The notes beneath the pieces were generated by a model. The model was not told the origin of the DNA, ran no database searches, and was given only the letters and a program-made list of their open reading frames with translations. The position numbers and the translations under genes are program-made. From Apostichopus japonicus (lineage: Eukaryota > Echinodermata > Holothuroidea > Aspidochirotida > Stichopodidae), in NCBI RefSeq assembly GCF_037975245.1, contig NC_092566.1:16216001-16280000 (forward strand): a stretch of DNA of 64,000 nucleotides. The letters run 5' to 3'. This document shows positions 24,909 to 37,527 of the stretch, in pieces (the stretch's first letter is position 1; each line of letters starts with the position of its first letter).

Positions 24909-27794
24909 ATAATATAGCTTCATGCAGTAGTACATATGGTAGCTCCATGCTATAGTACATATGGTGGTATAGCTCCATGCTATAGTACATATGATGGTAG
25001 CTCCATGCTATAGTACATATGATGATGGTAGCTCCATGCTATAGTACATATGATGGTAGCTCTATGCTATAGTACATATGATGGTAGCTCCATGCTATAG
25101 TACATATGATGGTAGGTCCATGCTATAGTACATATGATGGTATAGCTCCATGCTATAGTACATATGATGGTAGCTCTATGCTATAGTACATATGATGGTA
25201 GCTCCATGCTATAGTACATATGATGATGGTAGCTCCATGCTATAGTACATATGATGGTAGCTCTATGCTATAGTACATATGATGGTAGCTCCATGCTATA
25301 GTACATATGATGATGGTAGCTCCATGCTATAGTACATATGATGGTAGCTCTATGCTATAGTACATATGATGGTAGCTCCATGCTATAGTACATATGATGG
25401 TAGCTCCATGCTATAGTACATATGATGGTATAGCTCCATGCTATAGTGCATATGATGGTAGCTCCATGCTATAGTACATATGATGATGGTATAGCTCCAT
25501 GCTATAGTACATATGGTAGCTCCATGCTATAGTGCATATGATGGTAAAGCTCCATGCTATAGTATATATGATGATGGTAGCTCCATGCTATAGTACATAT
25601 GATGGTATAGCTCCATGTTATAGTACATATGATGATGGTAGCTCCATGCTATAGTACATATGATGATGGTAGCTCCATGCTATAGTATATATGATGGTAT
25701 AGCTCCATGCTATAGTACATATGATGGTACAGCTCCATGTAATAGTATATACATATGATGTTATAGCTCCATGCTATAGTACATATGGTGGTAGCTCCAT
25801 GCTATAGTATATATGATGGTATAGCTCCATGCTATAGTACATATGATGGTAAAGCTCCATGTTATAGTACATATGATGATGGTAGCTCCATGCTTTAGTA
25901 CATATGATGGTACAGCTCCATGTTATAGTATATACATATGATGTTATAGCTCCATGCTATAGTACATATGATGGTAGCTCCATGCTATAGTACATATGAT
26001 GGTAGCTCTATGCTATAGTACATATGATGGTAGCTCCATGCTATAGTACATATAATGGTATAGCTCCATGTTATAGTACATATGATGGTACAGCTCCATG
26101 CTATAGTACATATGATGGTAGCTCTATGCTATAGTACATATGATGATGGTAGCTCCATGCTATAGTACATATAATGGTATAGCTCCATGTTATAGTACAT
26201 ATGATGGTACAGCTCCATGCTATAGTACATATGATGGTAGCTCTATGCTATAGTACATATGATGATGGTAGCTCCATGCTATAGTACATATAATGGTACA
26301 GCTCCATGTTATAGTACATATGATGGTACGACTCCATGCTATAGTACATATGATGGTAGCTCCATGCTATAGTACACATGGTGGTAGCTCCATGCTATAG
26401 TACATATAATGGTATAGCTCCATGTTATAGTACATATGATGGTACAGCTCCATGCTATAGTACATATGATGGTAGCTCTATGCTATAGTACATATAATGA
26501 TGGTAGCTCCATGCTTTAGTACATATGATGGTATAGCTCCATGCTATAGTACATATGATGGTAGATCCGTGCTTTAGTACATATGATGGTATAGCTCCAT
26601 GCTATAGTACATATGGTGGTAGCTCTATGCTATAGTACATATGGTGGTAGCTCTATGCTATAGTACATATGATGGTAGCTCCATGCTTTAGTACATATGA
26701 TGGTATAGCTCCATGCTATAGTACATATGGTGGTACAGCTCCATGCTATAGTACATATGGTGGTAGCTCTATGCTATAGTACATATGATGGTATAGCTCC
26801 ATGCTATAGTACATATGATGGTATCGCTCCACGCTATAGTACATATGATGGTAGCTCCATGCTATAGTACATATGGTGGTAGCTCTATGCTATAGTACAT
26901 ATGATGGTAGCTCCATGCTATAGTACATATGATGGTAGCTCTATGCTATAGTACATATGATGATGGTAGCTCCATGCTTTAGTACATATGATGGTATAGC
27001 TCCATGCTATAGTACATATGATGGTAGCTCCATGCTATAGTACATATGGTGGTAGCTCTATGCTATAGTACATATGATGGTAGCTCCATGCTATAGTACA
27101 TATAATGGTACAGCTCCATGTTATAGTACATATGATGGTACAGCTCCATGCTATAGTACATATGATGGTATAGCTCCATGCTATAGTACATATGATGGTA
27201 GCTCCATGCTATAGTACATATGATGATGGTAGCTCCATGCTATAGTACATATGATGGTAGCTCCATGCTATAGTACATATGATGGTATAGCTCCATGCTA
27301 TAGTACATATGATGGTATCGCTCCATGCTATAGTACATATGATGGTAGATCCGTGCTTTAGTACATATGATGGTAGCTCTATGCTATAGTTCATATGGTG
27401 GTAGCTCTATGCTATAGTACATATGATGGTAGCTCCATGCTTTAGTACATATGATGGTAAAGCTCCATGCTATAGTACATATGATGGTATAGCTCCATGC
27501 TATAGTACATATGGTGGTAGCTCCATGCTATAGTACATATGATGGTATAGCTCCATGCTATAGTACATATGATGGTAGCTCCATGCTATAGTACATATGA
27601 TGGTAGCTCCATGCTCTAGTGCATATGAAGGTATAGCTCCATGCTATAGTGCATATGATGGTATAGCTCCATGCTATAGTACATATAAGGGTAGCTCCAT
27701 GCTATAGTACATATGATGGTAGCTCCATGCTCTAGTGCATATGATGGTATAGCTCCATGCTATTATGATGGTAGCTCCATGCTATAGTACATAT
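24909..27794 (+). repeat. 28-31-bp minisatellite, roughly 100 units, 2.9 kb
   Basis: The unit centres on GCTCCATGCTATAGTACATA and is joined by one of a few linkers: ATGATGGTA (28 bp), the same plus TA (30 bp) or plus GAT (31 bp). A common point variant has CTCTATG in place of CTCCATG. Variants recur in ordered groups. Near 25010-25400 the order 31-bp unit, CTCTATG unit, plain unit repeats several times. Near 26050-26290 a four-unit block of about 119 bp, marked by TATAATGG and ATGTTATAG variants, repeats. Only a few units deviate more strongly, so the array is well homogenised. Frame shifts with each unit and no ORF spans it. There are no spacers between the repeats, so it is not CRISPR. Confidence 0.97.
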
Positions 27795-30700
27795 GCTGAT
27801 ATGCTGTTTCCATACATATCTATGATGAAACGAACTTTCAGTTTGTACAAATGGGAACAATATTCGTCGTCTATATTAATATCATTGAAGGGGATAATCC
27901 CAATCGAAAAGAAGAAAAAGCGAAGCAACCCACCAAGCGTCGCTTATTACGCACACAAACACCCCCACACCCCACACACAAACAAACATACAGGCCCATA
28001 GCCTATACAACCGTGCCTAACCCCGTGCATACCCAAGGTGAAGACCAGGTGAAACCATTTGCGGTTTATGTCTAGGATAATCTTTTATATTTAGCTGTTG
28101 ACAAATCGCTTTCAACAAGATCTAAAGTACTTTATCAGTCTAACTTTTCACTATTTGATACTATAGCATTAAGAACATGATTCAGTAGGCCTATTAACCT
28201 CACATTTCTCTTCTGCATTTGACTACAAAATCTCATAATAAAAAAGAAGTGAATGGGCATACAAAAACAAAATGAGAAGAAATCAAAATTCAGTATTCGT
28301 AAATGGTTTACGGGGAAGAACATCCAGTATAGTGGCGCAATATAGATGTGTTCAATTGTAGTGGACATATCACTTATCAGAATGAAGAACAAAATCTCAA
28401 TAAAAGAGATCATTACAATCTATGCAGCTGGTCTGCGTGCAGTTGAGCAGCTACTCACGGTGTACCTGCAGCTGTAATCTGACGTCACGGAATAATTTAA
28501 CCTTACGTGGTGAGGGTTGGGTTATCTCCCTCCTTTCGGGCCTAGTTTTAAGAATGATATATTCATTCACAAAATATATGAAGTTTTGTTATTTTAACCC
28601 AAATGTTTCATCAGATTCATTTGAACAAAATAACATAAAAGAGATATTAAAATGCTTCCCTTTCTTGCAAGTTCTTAACTTTTGTTTTGTGTTGTTTTGG
28701 TTTCACAAATACGATCAATCTTTGTCTTATATCCATGTTTATAGTGTATGGTTGTTTGTTCTGGATGAGTGGGAAGTTCTTTTGGCGCCAGACGTGTAGC
28801 ACAGACCATATACACTTCCTCCTTAAACCAACACGGAGTGTTTGAATCAGGCGCCAAGGACGTTAGGGACATAATCTGCCAGTTGCACTTTAAAGATGGT
28901 TTTTAATTGCTTCACCAGTTTGGTCTCTTTTACGTACATGTACTTGAACTTGTTGAAGTCAACAAGTGTAGGAAATTGTTTCTTCCTCACCTTAAAAATT
29001 TCTAGCGTAAACTATGATCGCAGTTACTGTAGTATATAAGTTGTTTGTTTTATGTGTATACAGTATACTTTGTGACTGTGCAATGCATTCTGTAAGACTG
29101 TGTTGTTGTATATCATTTATCATTGTATATATATATAGTCATTATAAATAACGATAAATATGACATCCCTGTTGTAGAAAATAGTTCTTAGGGAAAATGA
29201 CACAATCAATTGATATAGGTTTCAATTCTTTAAATTTCACAAACAATTATTAAAGGGATTGATGTTTTTGGTAGTCTTTTGATCACATTGAATAGGTAAC
29301 AGTAATATTTGCAATGTTATTTTAGACTGAACTGTTAATAGAATGGCCGGTGAATGTATGGTTGGTTGGACAGGGCGGTAAAGCAATGGGCGTTTGGCCT
29401 TACACTTGTCTAATACTAGTAATTGATACAAAAGTTACTACTAGAAAAGCTTTTTTTTTTAAATCATGCGAGGAATACACTGGTACTTTTATGGTTTAAC
29501 AGACTCTCGGTGGCATACCCGAATTTGTTCTTCCGTTAGAAGGTGCTGATGGAAAGTGTAAAAGAACTATCGTGTTTGTTGGCAACTGTTAGGACATTTG
29601 TTTTTTTTTTATAAAGTAATTGTTTTATCTCACGCAAAAGTTCAAATATGCACATAATGCATTGAGTCATCTGCAAGTTTGTCATTTTAGGATAAAATGG
29701 TTAAAATTCCCTAGATGATATTGAACTTTACGAAACAACCAAATAGGCCCATCTTATAGTCGCGTTTGTAATCGTTCTACTTAGTCATACAGTATAAATA
29801 TTATAACAGATGTGTATTGGACAACAAGAATGCACGTAGCTTCCTTCTTTGCGGTAGAAAGGTGGGTTTATCTTGTTATATGGCAAAATCTTCTTCGAAA
29901 GCGGTGGGACTGGACTATAGCCTACAATCTGATTTTGACTAGGTTTGTATACGTCAACATGACCTATCGCAGTCGTGGAAATTCTACCTGAAAAAGTTTG
30001 ATAGCATGACCAACTTGAAGCTAACCCTATAGTTTCATCCTAAGATTCATTCATGCCTATGCATGTTTATCTCGAGATTCATGAATCTGGATCTGTGGAT
30101 TAATTTCGGAATATAGATTCGTAGTGGTAGAACATCATCCGTTATATAGTTTCTCCAATGACCAATGCGTTTAATTCATGATAAAACCATGTGTGATTGC
30201 CAAGTCTATAAGATGTGTCCCTCAATAAATACCGTACAAGGTTAGATTTACGATATGGAATCATAACATTATATACCATCAAAGATGATCCCTCGCTTTA
30301 GTCCACTAACATTCTCCAACAAAGATGACAATAACGAATATATTTGTTAATGGCTTAAACAGTTACGGATATACATCATGCTTCAAGAAATAACAAGACA
30401 ATACTTATAAGAAATGATACCAAAACTTTCACAGTCGGTTTTCAAATATTTTAGCTCTACGATAGCCATACTGCGGTGACCGTTATCCTAGCCATTAGCC
30501 TGAGATACGAGGGAAGGGATGTGTGAGGGTGGGGGGGGGGGGAGGGGAGGAGGGGGAGAGGGTAGGGGTAGGGTGGTCAGGGGATAATGCAGAGCGAAAA
30601 AATAGAGAAAAACGGGGAAGCAAAATGGTTGAGGGTGGTGTGGAGTTATGGTATTTACCGGTGTTTCTTTAGCTAATATCATGACGTTGGAAAAATAGTA

Positions 30701-31357
30701 AACAAGGAAAAAAACATTGAAAGGTAATCAAGTGCGAGCATAACAATAGAGTATTCAATGAGAGTATTCTTTATTTATGAGTACGCATGTACGATATTCC
30801 AAGTACCCGGTGTATACGAGTGCGGTACATAACCTTGCATAAGCTTATATACTTTATATTTCCAGTATGTCTCGAGTACGACGAGTTCACGTCCTTGAGA
30901 GCGAGTTTACGTCGAGTACAGGCAAGTCCTATACGCTATGAGTATGTGTGTGCGGGACCAAGAAACGTCTGGTGAAATGTGACAGGTCAATAAACTAGTT
31001 TGATAAGTAGTTGACCTAATCAGAACAGACTAATAACCTAACTTTTCATTTAATAAAACAAAAAACAGAGTTTAACTTGACCCCTAATGAGAGGTCTGCA
31101 AAGAAGACGAAAGGATTAATACATATTCCTTAAGTTAGTAAATCGATTACCAGATAATCCGTTTGCGCTATTGATATAACACGCTTCAATTTTGCTCGTG
31201 GAGGTGAATTTTTTGACAAAGATTTTAAACGTCCGATAATCATGACGGTGCCACCAGCTTCACGCGGGAAGTGGGTTCTTTTAATATAGCATACGACATC
31301 ATAAATATGGTGTTTAGATATAGTTTTTATATAATGATGATGAAACTACAACATTGG

Positions 31358-31361
<4 letters not shown>
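27795..31361. other. Gene-free stretch
   Basis: The largest part of the window without tandem repeats. It has one CRE palindrome at 28480, a 12-G run near 30531-30542 within a G-rich patch, and CGAGTAC-like words at 30780-30960. The 125-codon plus ORF at 28422-28799 has no motif I know and is rich in Phe, Cys and Leu. Confidence 0.45.
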
Positions 31362-31437
<76 letters not shown>

Positions 31438-31456
31438 ATATATATATATATATATA
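31362..31456. repeat. (TA)n / TGTG microsatellite
   Basis: TA runs with two TGTG interruptions, at about 31391 and 31431. ORFs across it are artefacts. Confidence 0.93.
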
Positions 31457-31687
31457 AACAGAAGATTGCATCATTTTTGGTAATAAGCGACTTCATACTT
31501 AACACACGTTGCATAAAACATGGGTTTTCATGTAGAAAACGGTTCAGTTGCGGGATATTTTTACATCCAGCCGGGGAATAGAATATACCACTGCTATAGG
31601 CATGTACAACCACAGACACAAACAAACATTGAAGAGTATTTTATCAGCACAACCTTGGGTTTAGATGTATAGTTATCCTACTGTTTA

Positions 31688-31956
31688 TAGTCTTAATGTG
31701 CCTCAGAATGCACTATGTGACGTTTAAATGTTTATTATTTGTTTGGGGAAGACCAGACCCCCACCATCCCTACATGTGAATTGGCTTCAACGACCCCATG
31801 CAGGGTCACACCCTCTCTCTTATAGAATCCCTCATTCGCCTCTGTCCCTACCATATTGGTTCAGTCTCTGCCTAAATCAATCTGGGGAACTTTACCAATT
31901 GTCCCCACCCCCTATACCCAAAGCCACAAAACGTTAAAATCATGTGCACGTCACTG
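31688..31956. mobile_element. Dispersed hAT-like repeat, copy B
   Basis: It shares the CTCAGAATGC, GACGTTTAAA and ATTTGTTT words with copy A at 24285-24564, in the same orientation, and ends in GTGCACGTCACTG (CAGTGACGTGCAC on the other strand). It carries CAACGACCCC and CCCTCATTC in the same order as copy A (CAACGACTCC, CCCTCATTC). It is non-coding, and the left border is uncertain. Confidence 0.5.
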
Positions 31957-32932
31957 TATACCGGCAAAGTATGCATAGGCCTTTATATAAGGCATTACTA
32001 TATATTATTCAAGTTCTGTCTGCCTAAATAAATGATACATCATGCCGGATATTGACATCAACCATTGGAGAAAGTATAAGATCGTCAATGATCAATGAAG
32101 TAAAGGTTTTATATCCTATACACCTTTGTTAATAACTTCCTAACAATTGACGAAAAACATTGGCTTATAATTTTGTAGGTAGAATTGATCGCTTTGATAG
32201 CTTTTATTATACGTATAGAGTTCACCTTAATCACCTTTTTAACAAACATCGTTCCCTGAAAATTGAAATGTCACGCACTGCGAATATCCTTTATCGGTTA
32301 ACTGATACGAGCAGAAGAGTTCAACAACTTTTTCCTAGGAAACTCCAAGGACGGCGAGTCAGTTGCTACGTTTGTTTGATTATCGTACGCTATTGTTACA
32401 GGTGTACGGCGCTATGCAAATCTTCCATTAATCTGTGCATAACACAAAGTAAACCAAAGATGCCTGCAGTTAAAAAAAAACGGAAGTATATTATTGTTGT
32501 TATTATTATTAATATTACTATCATTATTAGGAGGAGAGTAGTGGTGATGTGTGTGTGTTTGGGGGACAGTGTGTGGAGAGGGGGGGGGGTACGGGTATGA
32601 AGGAGAGAGTCTGTTGTATCTGCAGTATTTCAATACGGCGAGTTTATGACAAAGTGGAAATCAAATATGTATCGGTCAACAACATGTCAAATTCATATAT
32701 TTATAATCCTTACGACGATACTGTAGTACATTTAGTCTCATTTGATAGTGTCATTAAAACGGTGTGATTAATTTGACAGATTTGCATTATCCAATCCATG
32801 CTTCCTTTAATGTCTACACAATTGTAGGCCTATATGTGTCATTAGTACAATCAAATCTCGCATTGGAAACAGTCAGTAGACATTTACAAATCCTCTTATT
32901 GAGACATGAAATCGTCACAAAGGGACTCTATT
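31957..32932. other. Gene-free stretch with a 146-codon chance ORF
   Basis: The plus ORF at 32160-32600 is long but ends in low-complexity sequence: a poly-A-derived KKKRK run, an ATT-repeat-derived Ile run and a G run. I see no domain in its first 90 residues. I regard it as non-coding. Confidence 0.4.
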
Positions 32933-33047
32933 AACTCAGAACTCTATATATTCAAGACTCTATAAACTCAGAGCTCTATATAATCCGGACTCTATAAACT
33001 TGAACTCGCTGTACTCAGGATTCTATATACTTAGAGCTATATGTTCA
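32933..33047 (+). repeat. CTATA/ACTCAG minisatellite, left half
   Basis: Five or six degenerate units of about 20-22 bp, of the type ACTCTATAxACTCAGA. The array resumes at 34093 after the inserted fold-back element, so the two halves were once continuous. Confidence 0.8.
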
Positions 33048-34092
33048 GGGGCCTGTTTCACTAAACTCGACTTACGCACACAGGACTTAGTGCTGTGCGA
33101 ACTCGACTTACACTAAGATGCGTCTTAGTAAAGTACTGTTTGGATCTCGGTTTCACAAAACTGTTCTCCACTAAGACGCGTCTTAACATGCTAACATTTT
33201 ATTTTTGTTGACATGAACGAGGCTGTGACCTTTGACCGCGAAAAGTTTTAACAGTTCATTGCACGAACGAACTTTACAGTTGCGAGAATGGGAAAGGTAA
33301 ATACCAAGTAAAATGCCTTTTATAATCACAATTTTTGGCCAAGACTTATGTACTATTAATAGGTTGACGTCAAGTAGACGGAGAGCCTCTGAAGAAGATC
33401 CTGCTGGAACGAAGCATCAGACCAACTTACTTTTACACATTCTATTACACAGGCTCTTCAGTTGATAAGCAGTTTGCTAACAGTTTTGTTTCATTTTTAC
33501 TTTAGCATTTAAAAAAGAAAATCAAACAAATTGTTTGATACCCATAGTAATCCCAAATTTCTTTTTCAGGCATAAGTTTCAGCAGGTGTTGGGTGAGGGT
33601 AGGGATGGGAGGTTTTGAGTGGAGGGTGGGCTTATAGCTGGGAGTTATATGGGTAGGGAAAGGTTGGAAAATTGTGGCAAGGGGCAGGTGGTTTTGAATG
33701 TGGAGACATATCTTTATGTATATTTTCAAAGTTAAGCAGGGAGTGCACTACTCGTTAAGCCATAAAGGTTTTTTTTAGAACACTTCCTTTCACAACTCTT
33801 TGTATTTGTTTTTATTATTATCATTACCTGAATTTTGTGATAAAACAAATAAATACATTAGCAGGTTAAAATTGGCGCCAATGCGATCACATGACTAGAA
33901 ATACACTGAGATCAGTTCCTAAGTCTCGTCCATACGAGACGTAGACTAAGTCCCGTTATGCTACTTAGTGAAGAGTGGACTAAGTCTTGTACGCGACTTA
34001 GTGATCTTTGTGAAACCGGCACTAAGTCCTATTCACTAAGATGCGTCTTAAGACCACTAAGACGCGACTTAGTGCTTTGTGAAACAGGCCCC
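33048..34092. mobile_element. Fold-back MITE with long TIRs inserted in a minisatellite
   Basis: The 1,045-bp element starts GGGGCCTGTTTCAC and ends with its exact complement GTGAAACAGGCCCC. Inverted similarity reaches about 130-160 bp inward on both sides. Each end has a second GTTTCACAAA about 95 bp (left) or 80 bp (right) inside the first, and several near-palindromic words of the type ACTAAGACGCGTCTTAG. The centre is unrelated A+T-rich sequence without a transposase. A GGGGCCTGTTTCA terminus is, from memory, seen in invertebrate PIF/Harbinger or ISL2EU-like elements, but the target duplication is ambiguous (at most AGG), so the superfamily is open. Confidence 0.85.
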
Positions 34093-34168
34093 AGGACTAT
34101 ATACTCAGAATCCTATTCTCAGGACTCTCTTGACTCGGGACTTTATTCAGAACTTTATACTCACAAGC
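34093..34168 (+). repeat. CTATA/ACTCAG minisatellite, right half
   Basis: Units such as AGGACTATATACTCAGAATC continue the array broken by the fold-back element at 33048-34092. Confidence 0.8.
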
Positions 34169-35650
34169 AGGAAATGGGAGGGGGGGGGTGGGATTAGGTA
34201 GGGATGGTGTAATTTGGACATTCAGAGATCTTTAACCCGCAGGTCCCTGCTGCATCGTGGTGGATAACTCCTATAGTGTGGGACTATTGTTAACACCATC
34301 TATAACTAGAAAAACAATACCATATCTTACCATATTCTACAAATTATACCACACGTTTACCGTAGAGCCAGTAGTTTATTCCGTTTTAGTTGAACTCTGG
34401 TAATATTCAGCCAGGCCATATACTTAAAATGCGAAGCCTACATCATTTTATTTATTATAATTCACCCGTGTTGTGTAGTAATGCCACAGTAGAACCATCC
34501 ATCACCCATCGACAAAGCCTGTTTTCTCGTCTGTCATGTTCGGGGTTTATCATTCTTAGGTTCTTTGACATTACGATTGCTTCCGCTTTCATATTCATTT
34601 CGTGCAAGCGACATTAAATGATACCCTTGGTGTTTATGCCGACTACTTCCGGATTTTAGTTGAACTATACCAACGACTGGCAGATTATCGGCTTCTATAT
34701 ACTAACAATTACATATAAACGTGACATGGTTGAAAAGAACTGCATACCAGAAAGTCGAGAACGCAGTAACCGTCTGTTGCTAGGCAAAATCCATCGCGGA
34801 GTGGAAATTGCCTATAGAGGGCGCTATTCATCTATCCGCAGTAACTTCAGATTGAACTTAATTGACTTACACACTAAACCATCAAACTAATGCGGTTATC
34901 GGATTACTTCTACAATTCCACTATGTAAACACTACCCCTCAGCCGATAGCTGACACGGTGGCCATTCATGGGACCTTCAAACTTTCGTATAGTGACCATG
35001 TAGGATTTTTAACAAAGAGATTTAAAGTATTCGTCGTTTGTGAACAAGCCTCTTTACTCACCGCCAAACGAGATTTCTACGCTGCTCCGTGAAGTCCTAA
35101 GTTGGTCTAAAATTGCCCCAACTGAACGAAGTTTTCTCACCAAGAGTGCTCCATACATGCATTTCAACATATATACAAGTCAAAACCATATTCCTGTTTA
35201 ATGCCACATTTAAAACTAATTTCCTCTTGTTGCCTTTTGTCGGACAACAGTCGGGCGGATTTGTTATCGACAATTTATGGACTATATATGCAACCATATA
35301 GGGTCAATGTATCGCAAGAGATTTGATAAATCTGAATTGCGTGAGACTGCTTTGTTGTCTAAATTACTCTATATTGTTCTTTCGTCTGGTTTTGTACCAA
35401 CTAGTTGCCTTATTTGGGCAAATAATGCCGATTTAAAATGATAATATAGGTTAATTCGAGGATGTTGTTATCAACCGTTGTATAGTACCGTAATGATATC
35501 ACTATTAGTATAAAAGCAATAAGTTTGACCTTGAAAGCACCGCGTCTCAAAAATGTTATATTTGTTATCCATGTTGTACTCCGCACTTTAGTGCTATACA
35601 GGTTGTAAATACAGCAATCTGTGCATATGTCACTCTTGTCATGCATTCAA
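34169..35650. other. Gene-free stretch
   Basis: It holds a 9-G run near 34180-34188 and a partly RFX-like inverted word GTTGCTAGGCAA near 34777-34788. ORFs of up to 79 codons (including adjoining ones at 34660-35092) have no known motif. Confidence 0.45.
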
Positions 35651-36460
35651 TATGCTTGCCTTTGTATTCAATGCATACTTGAACTGTGCCTTTCGCATTT
35701 TTATTACCTGTTGTATTTTATGCATACTTTAATTAAATGTCTCTTTTGTATATTTGGTATCTGTTGTATTATGTGCATACTTTAATCGTCTCTTTTGTAT
35801 TCTTTGGTATCTGCTGTATTTTATGCTTAACATGTCTCTTTTGTATTCTTTGATATCTGTTGTTTTGTATACATACTTTAAATGTCTCTTTTGTATTCTT
35901 TGATTTCTGCTGTATTTTATACATACTTTAAATGTCTCTTTTGTATTCTTTGGTATCTGCTGTATTTTATGCTTTAAATGTCTCTTTTGTATTCTTTGAT
36001 ATCTGTTGTTTTGTATACATACTTTAAATGTCTCTTTTGTATTCTTTGATTTCTGCTGTATTTTATACATACTTCAAATGTCTCGTTTGTATTCTTTGAT
36101 ATCTATTGTATTTTGTGCATACTTTAAATGTCTCTTTTTATTCTTGGGAATCTGTTGTATTTGATGCTTTAAATGTCTCTTTTGTATTCTTTGATATCTG
36201 TTGTATTTTATACATACTTTAAATGTCTCTTTTGTATTCTTTGATATCTGTTGTATTTTGTGCATACTTTAAATGTCTCTTTTTAATATATCTGTTGTAT
36301 TTGATGCTTTAAATGTCTCATTTGTAACTTTGGTATCTGCTGTATTTTATGCTTTAAATGTCTCTTTTGTATTCTTTGATATCTATTGTATTGTATTGTA
36401 TTGTATGTGTTGTATTTTATGGCTACTTTAAATTTCTCTTTAGTATCTGTTTTGCATGTG
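35651..36460 (-). repeat. 50-bp minisatellite, about 15 units
   Basis: Units carry CTTTAAATGTCTCTTTTGTA and then TCTTTGATATCTGTTGTATT, joined by TTATACATA or by a shorter junction (44-45 bp). The GGTATCTGCTGTATTTTATG variant recurs at 35806 and 35952, marking a three-unit higher-order repeat of about 146 bp. On the minus strand the array gives Gln/Lys/Arg-rich ORFs (up to 113 codons), but the frame shifts by two bases each unit and they are not genes. The right end contains a TTGTA pentamer run near 36387-36405. Confidence 0.93.
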
Positions 36461-37116
36461 CCGTTTAATTGGTAGTACAAGAGGGGCGGTGATTGGATGC
36501 GGACCCACAATTCATGAATTCAATCATCGGATCGTAACCCTCACTGATTACTTGTCTACACTCCTCCTTTACCCCCGTACCCGTGACAATATAGGTTACA
36601 ATCAAGTATAACTGGAGCAAAAAGTAGTAGTTCACATAATTATTCTTTTGCCATCCAATCGAAAAAGGCACTATTGACCAGGAATTTCGTAGCGTAAACA
36701 GTTTGTGGCCAATGAGCCTAATGATCTCAGCCCAGATTCGTATATGCAAGAAAATCGAGACTTGTACCCCTGCTACGAACACTTGATAAGTCTATCTGAT
36801 GTCTGCAGGCTTTCTCAAGATTTCAATCGTCTGTTCTTACGTTAAAGGTACAGCGATGTCTAAGTCCGGAAGTTTTGATGACATCTTCATTGTTCTAATT
36901 ATATTTGTAATGTTATTATAAATATCATTTATCCAGTATTTGATCTCTCTTTCCGGAGGATATTTCGAGGATAAAGTGACAGTTCTGGTATTAATATTTA
37001 TTTATTTGTTTGCCACAAAAGTACAAAGTGGAGGAAGTCTTCCATAAAGCTTAAAAGCTTAACAATGTGGAAGACTCCCTGAAGAAAGAAAAGAAAAGAA
37101 AAGAAAAAACAAAATA
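36461..37116. other. Gene-free spacer with a hairpin
   Basis: AGTCTTCCA (about 37037-37045) and TGGAAGACT (about 37069-37077) form an inverted repeat. AAGCTTAAAAGCTT at its apex makes a possible 40-nt hairpin. An AAAAG run (37087-37106) follows. The 105-codon minus ORF at 36465-36782 has no recognised domain. Confidence 0.45.
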
Positions 37117-37527
37117 TATATATGTGTATATATATTTTGTATATATATGTGTATATATATGTGTATATATATGTGTATATGTGTATATATATGTGTATAT
37201 GTGTATATATATGTGTATATGTGTATATATATGTGTATATATATGTGTATATATATGTGTATGTGTGTATATATATGTGTATATGTGTATATATATATGT
37301 GTATATGTGTATATATATGTGTTTATGTGTATATATATATGTGTATATATATGTGTATATATATGTGTATATGTGTATATATATGTGTATATGTGTATAT
37401 ATATGTGTATATGTGTATATATATGTGTATATGTGTATATATATGTGTATATGTATATATATATGTGTATATATATGTGTATATGTGTATATATATGTGT
37501 ATATATATAACAAAATATATATATGGT
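37117..37527. repeat. TATATATGTG compound array, 410 bp
   Basis: Alternating TATATATGTG and TATATGTG units. ACAAAATATATATATG lies at both the left and the right border as a direct repeat. Six overlapping ORFs of up to 186 codons (Tyr, Ile, Thr, His, Val, Cys) are repeat translations. Confidence 0.95.

Noticed and set aside
24909-27794. CRISPR-like array of 28-bp repeats
   Set aside because: The repeats are directly abutting with no unique spacers, unit length varies by 2-3 bp, and the context is animal nuclear DNA without cas genes.
32160-32600. 146-codon ORF as a gene
   Set aside because: Its last third is made of homopolymer and triplet-repeat translation, and the first part matches nothing known to me.
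34777-34788. Second RFX X-box (GTTGCTAGGCAA)
   Set aside because: The half-sites have the wrong spacing and the surroundings are not CpG-rich.
35729-36510. Gln/Lys/Arg-rich minus-strand ORFs as a repeat protein
   Set aside because: They arise from the 50-bp minisatellite. The frame shifts by two each unit, and junction variants of 44-45 bp would break any repeat protein.
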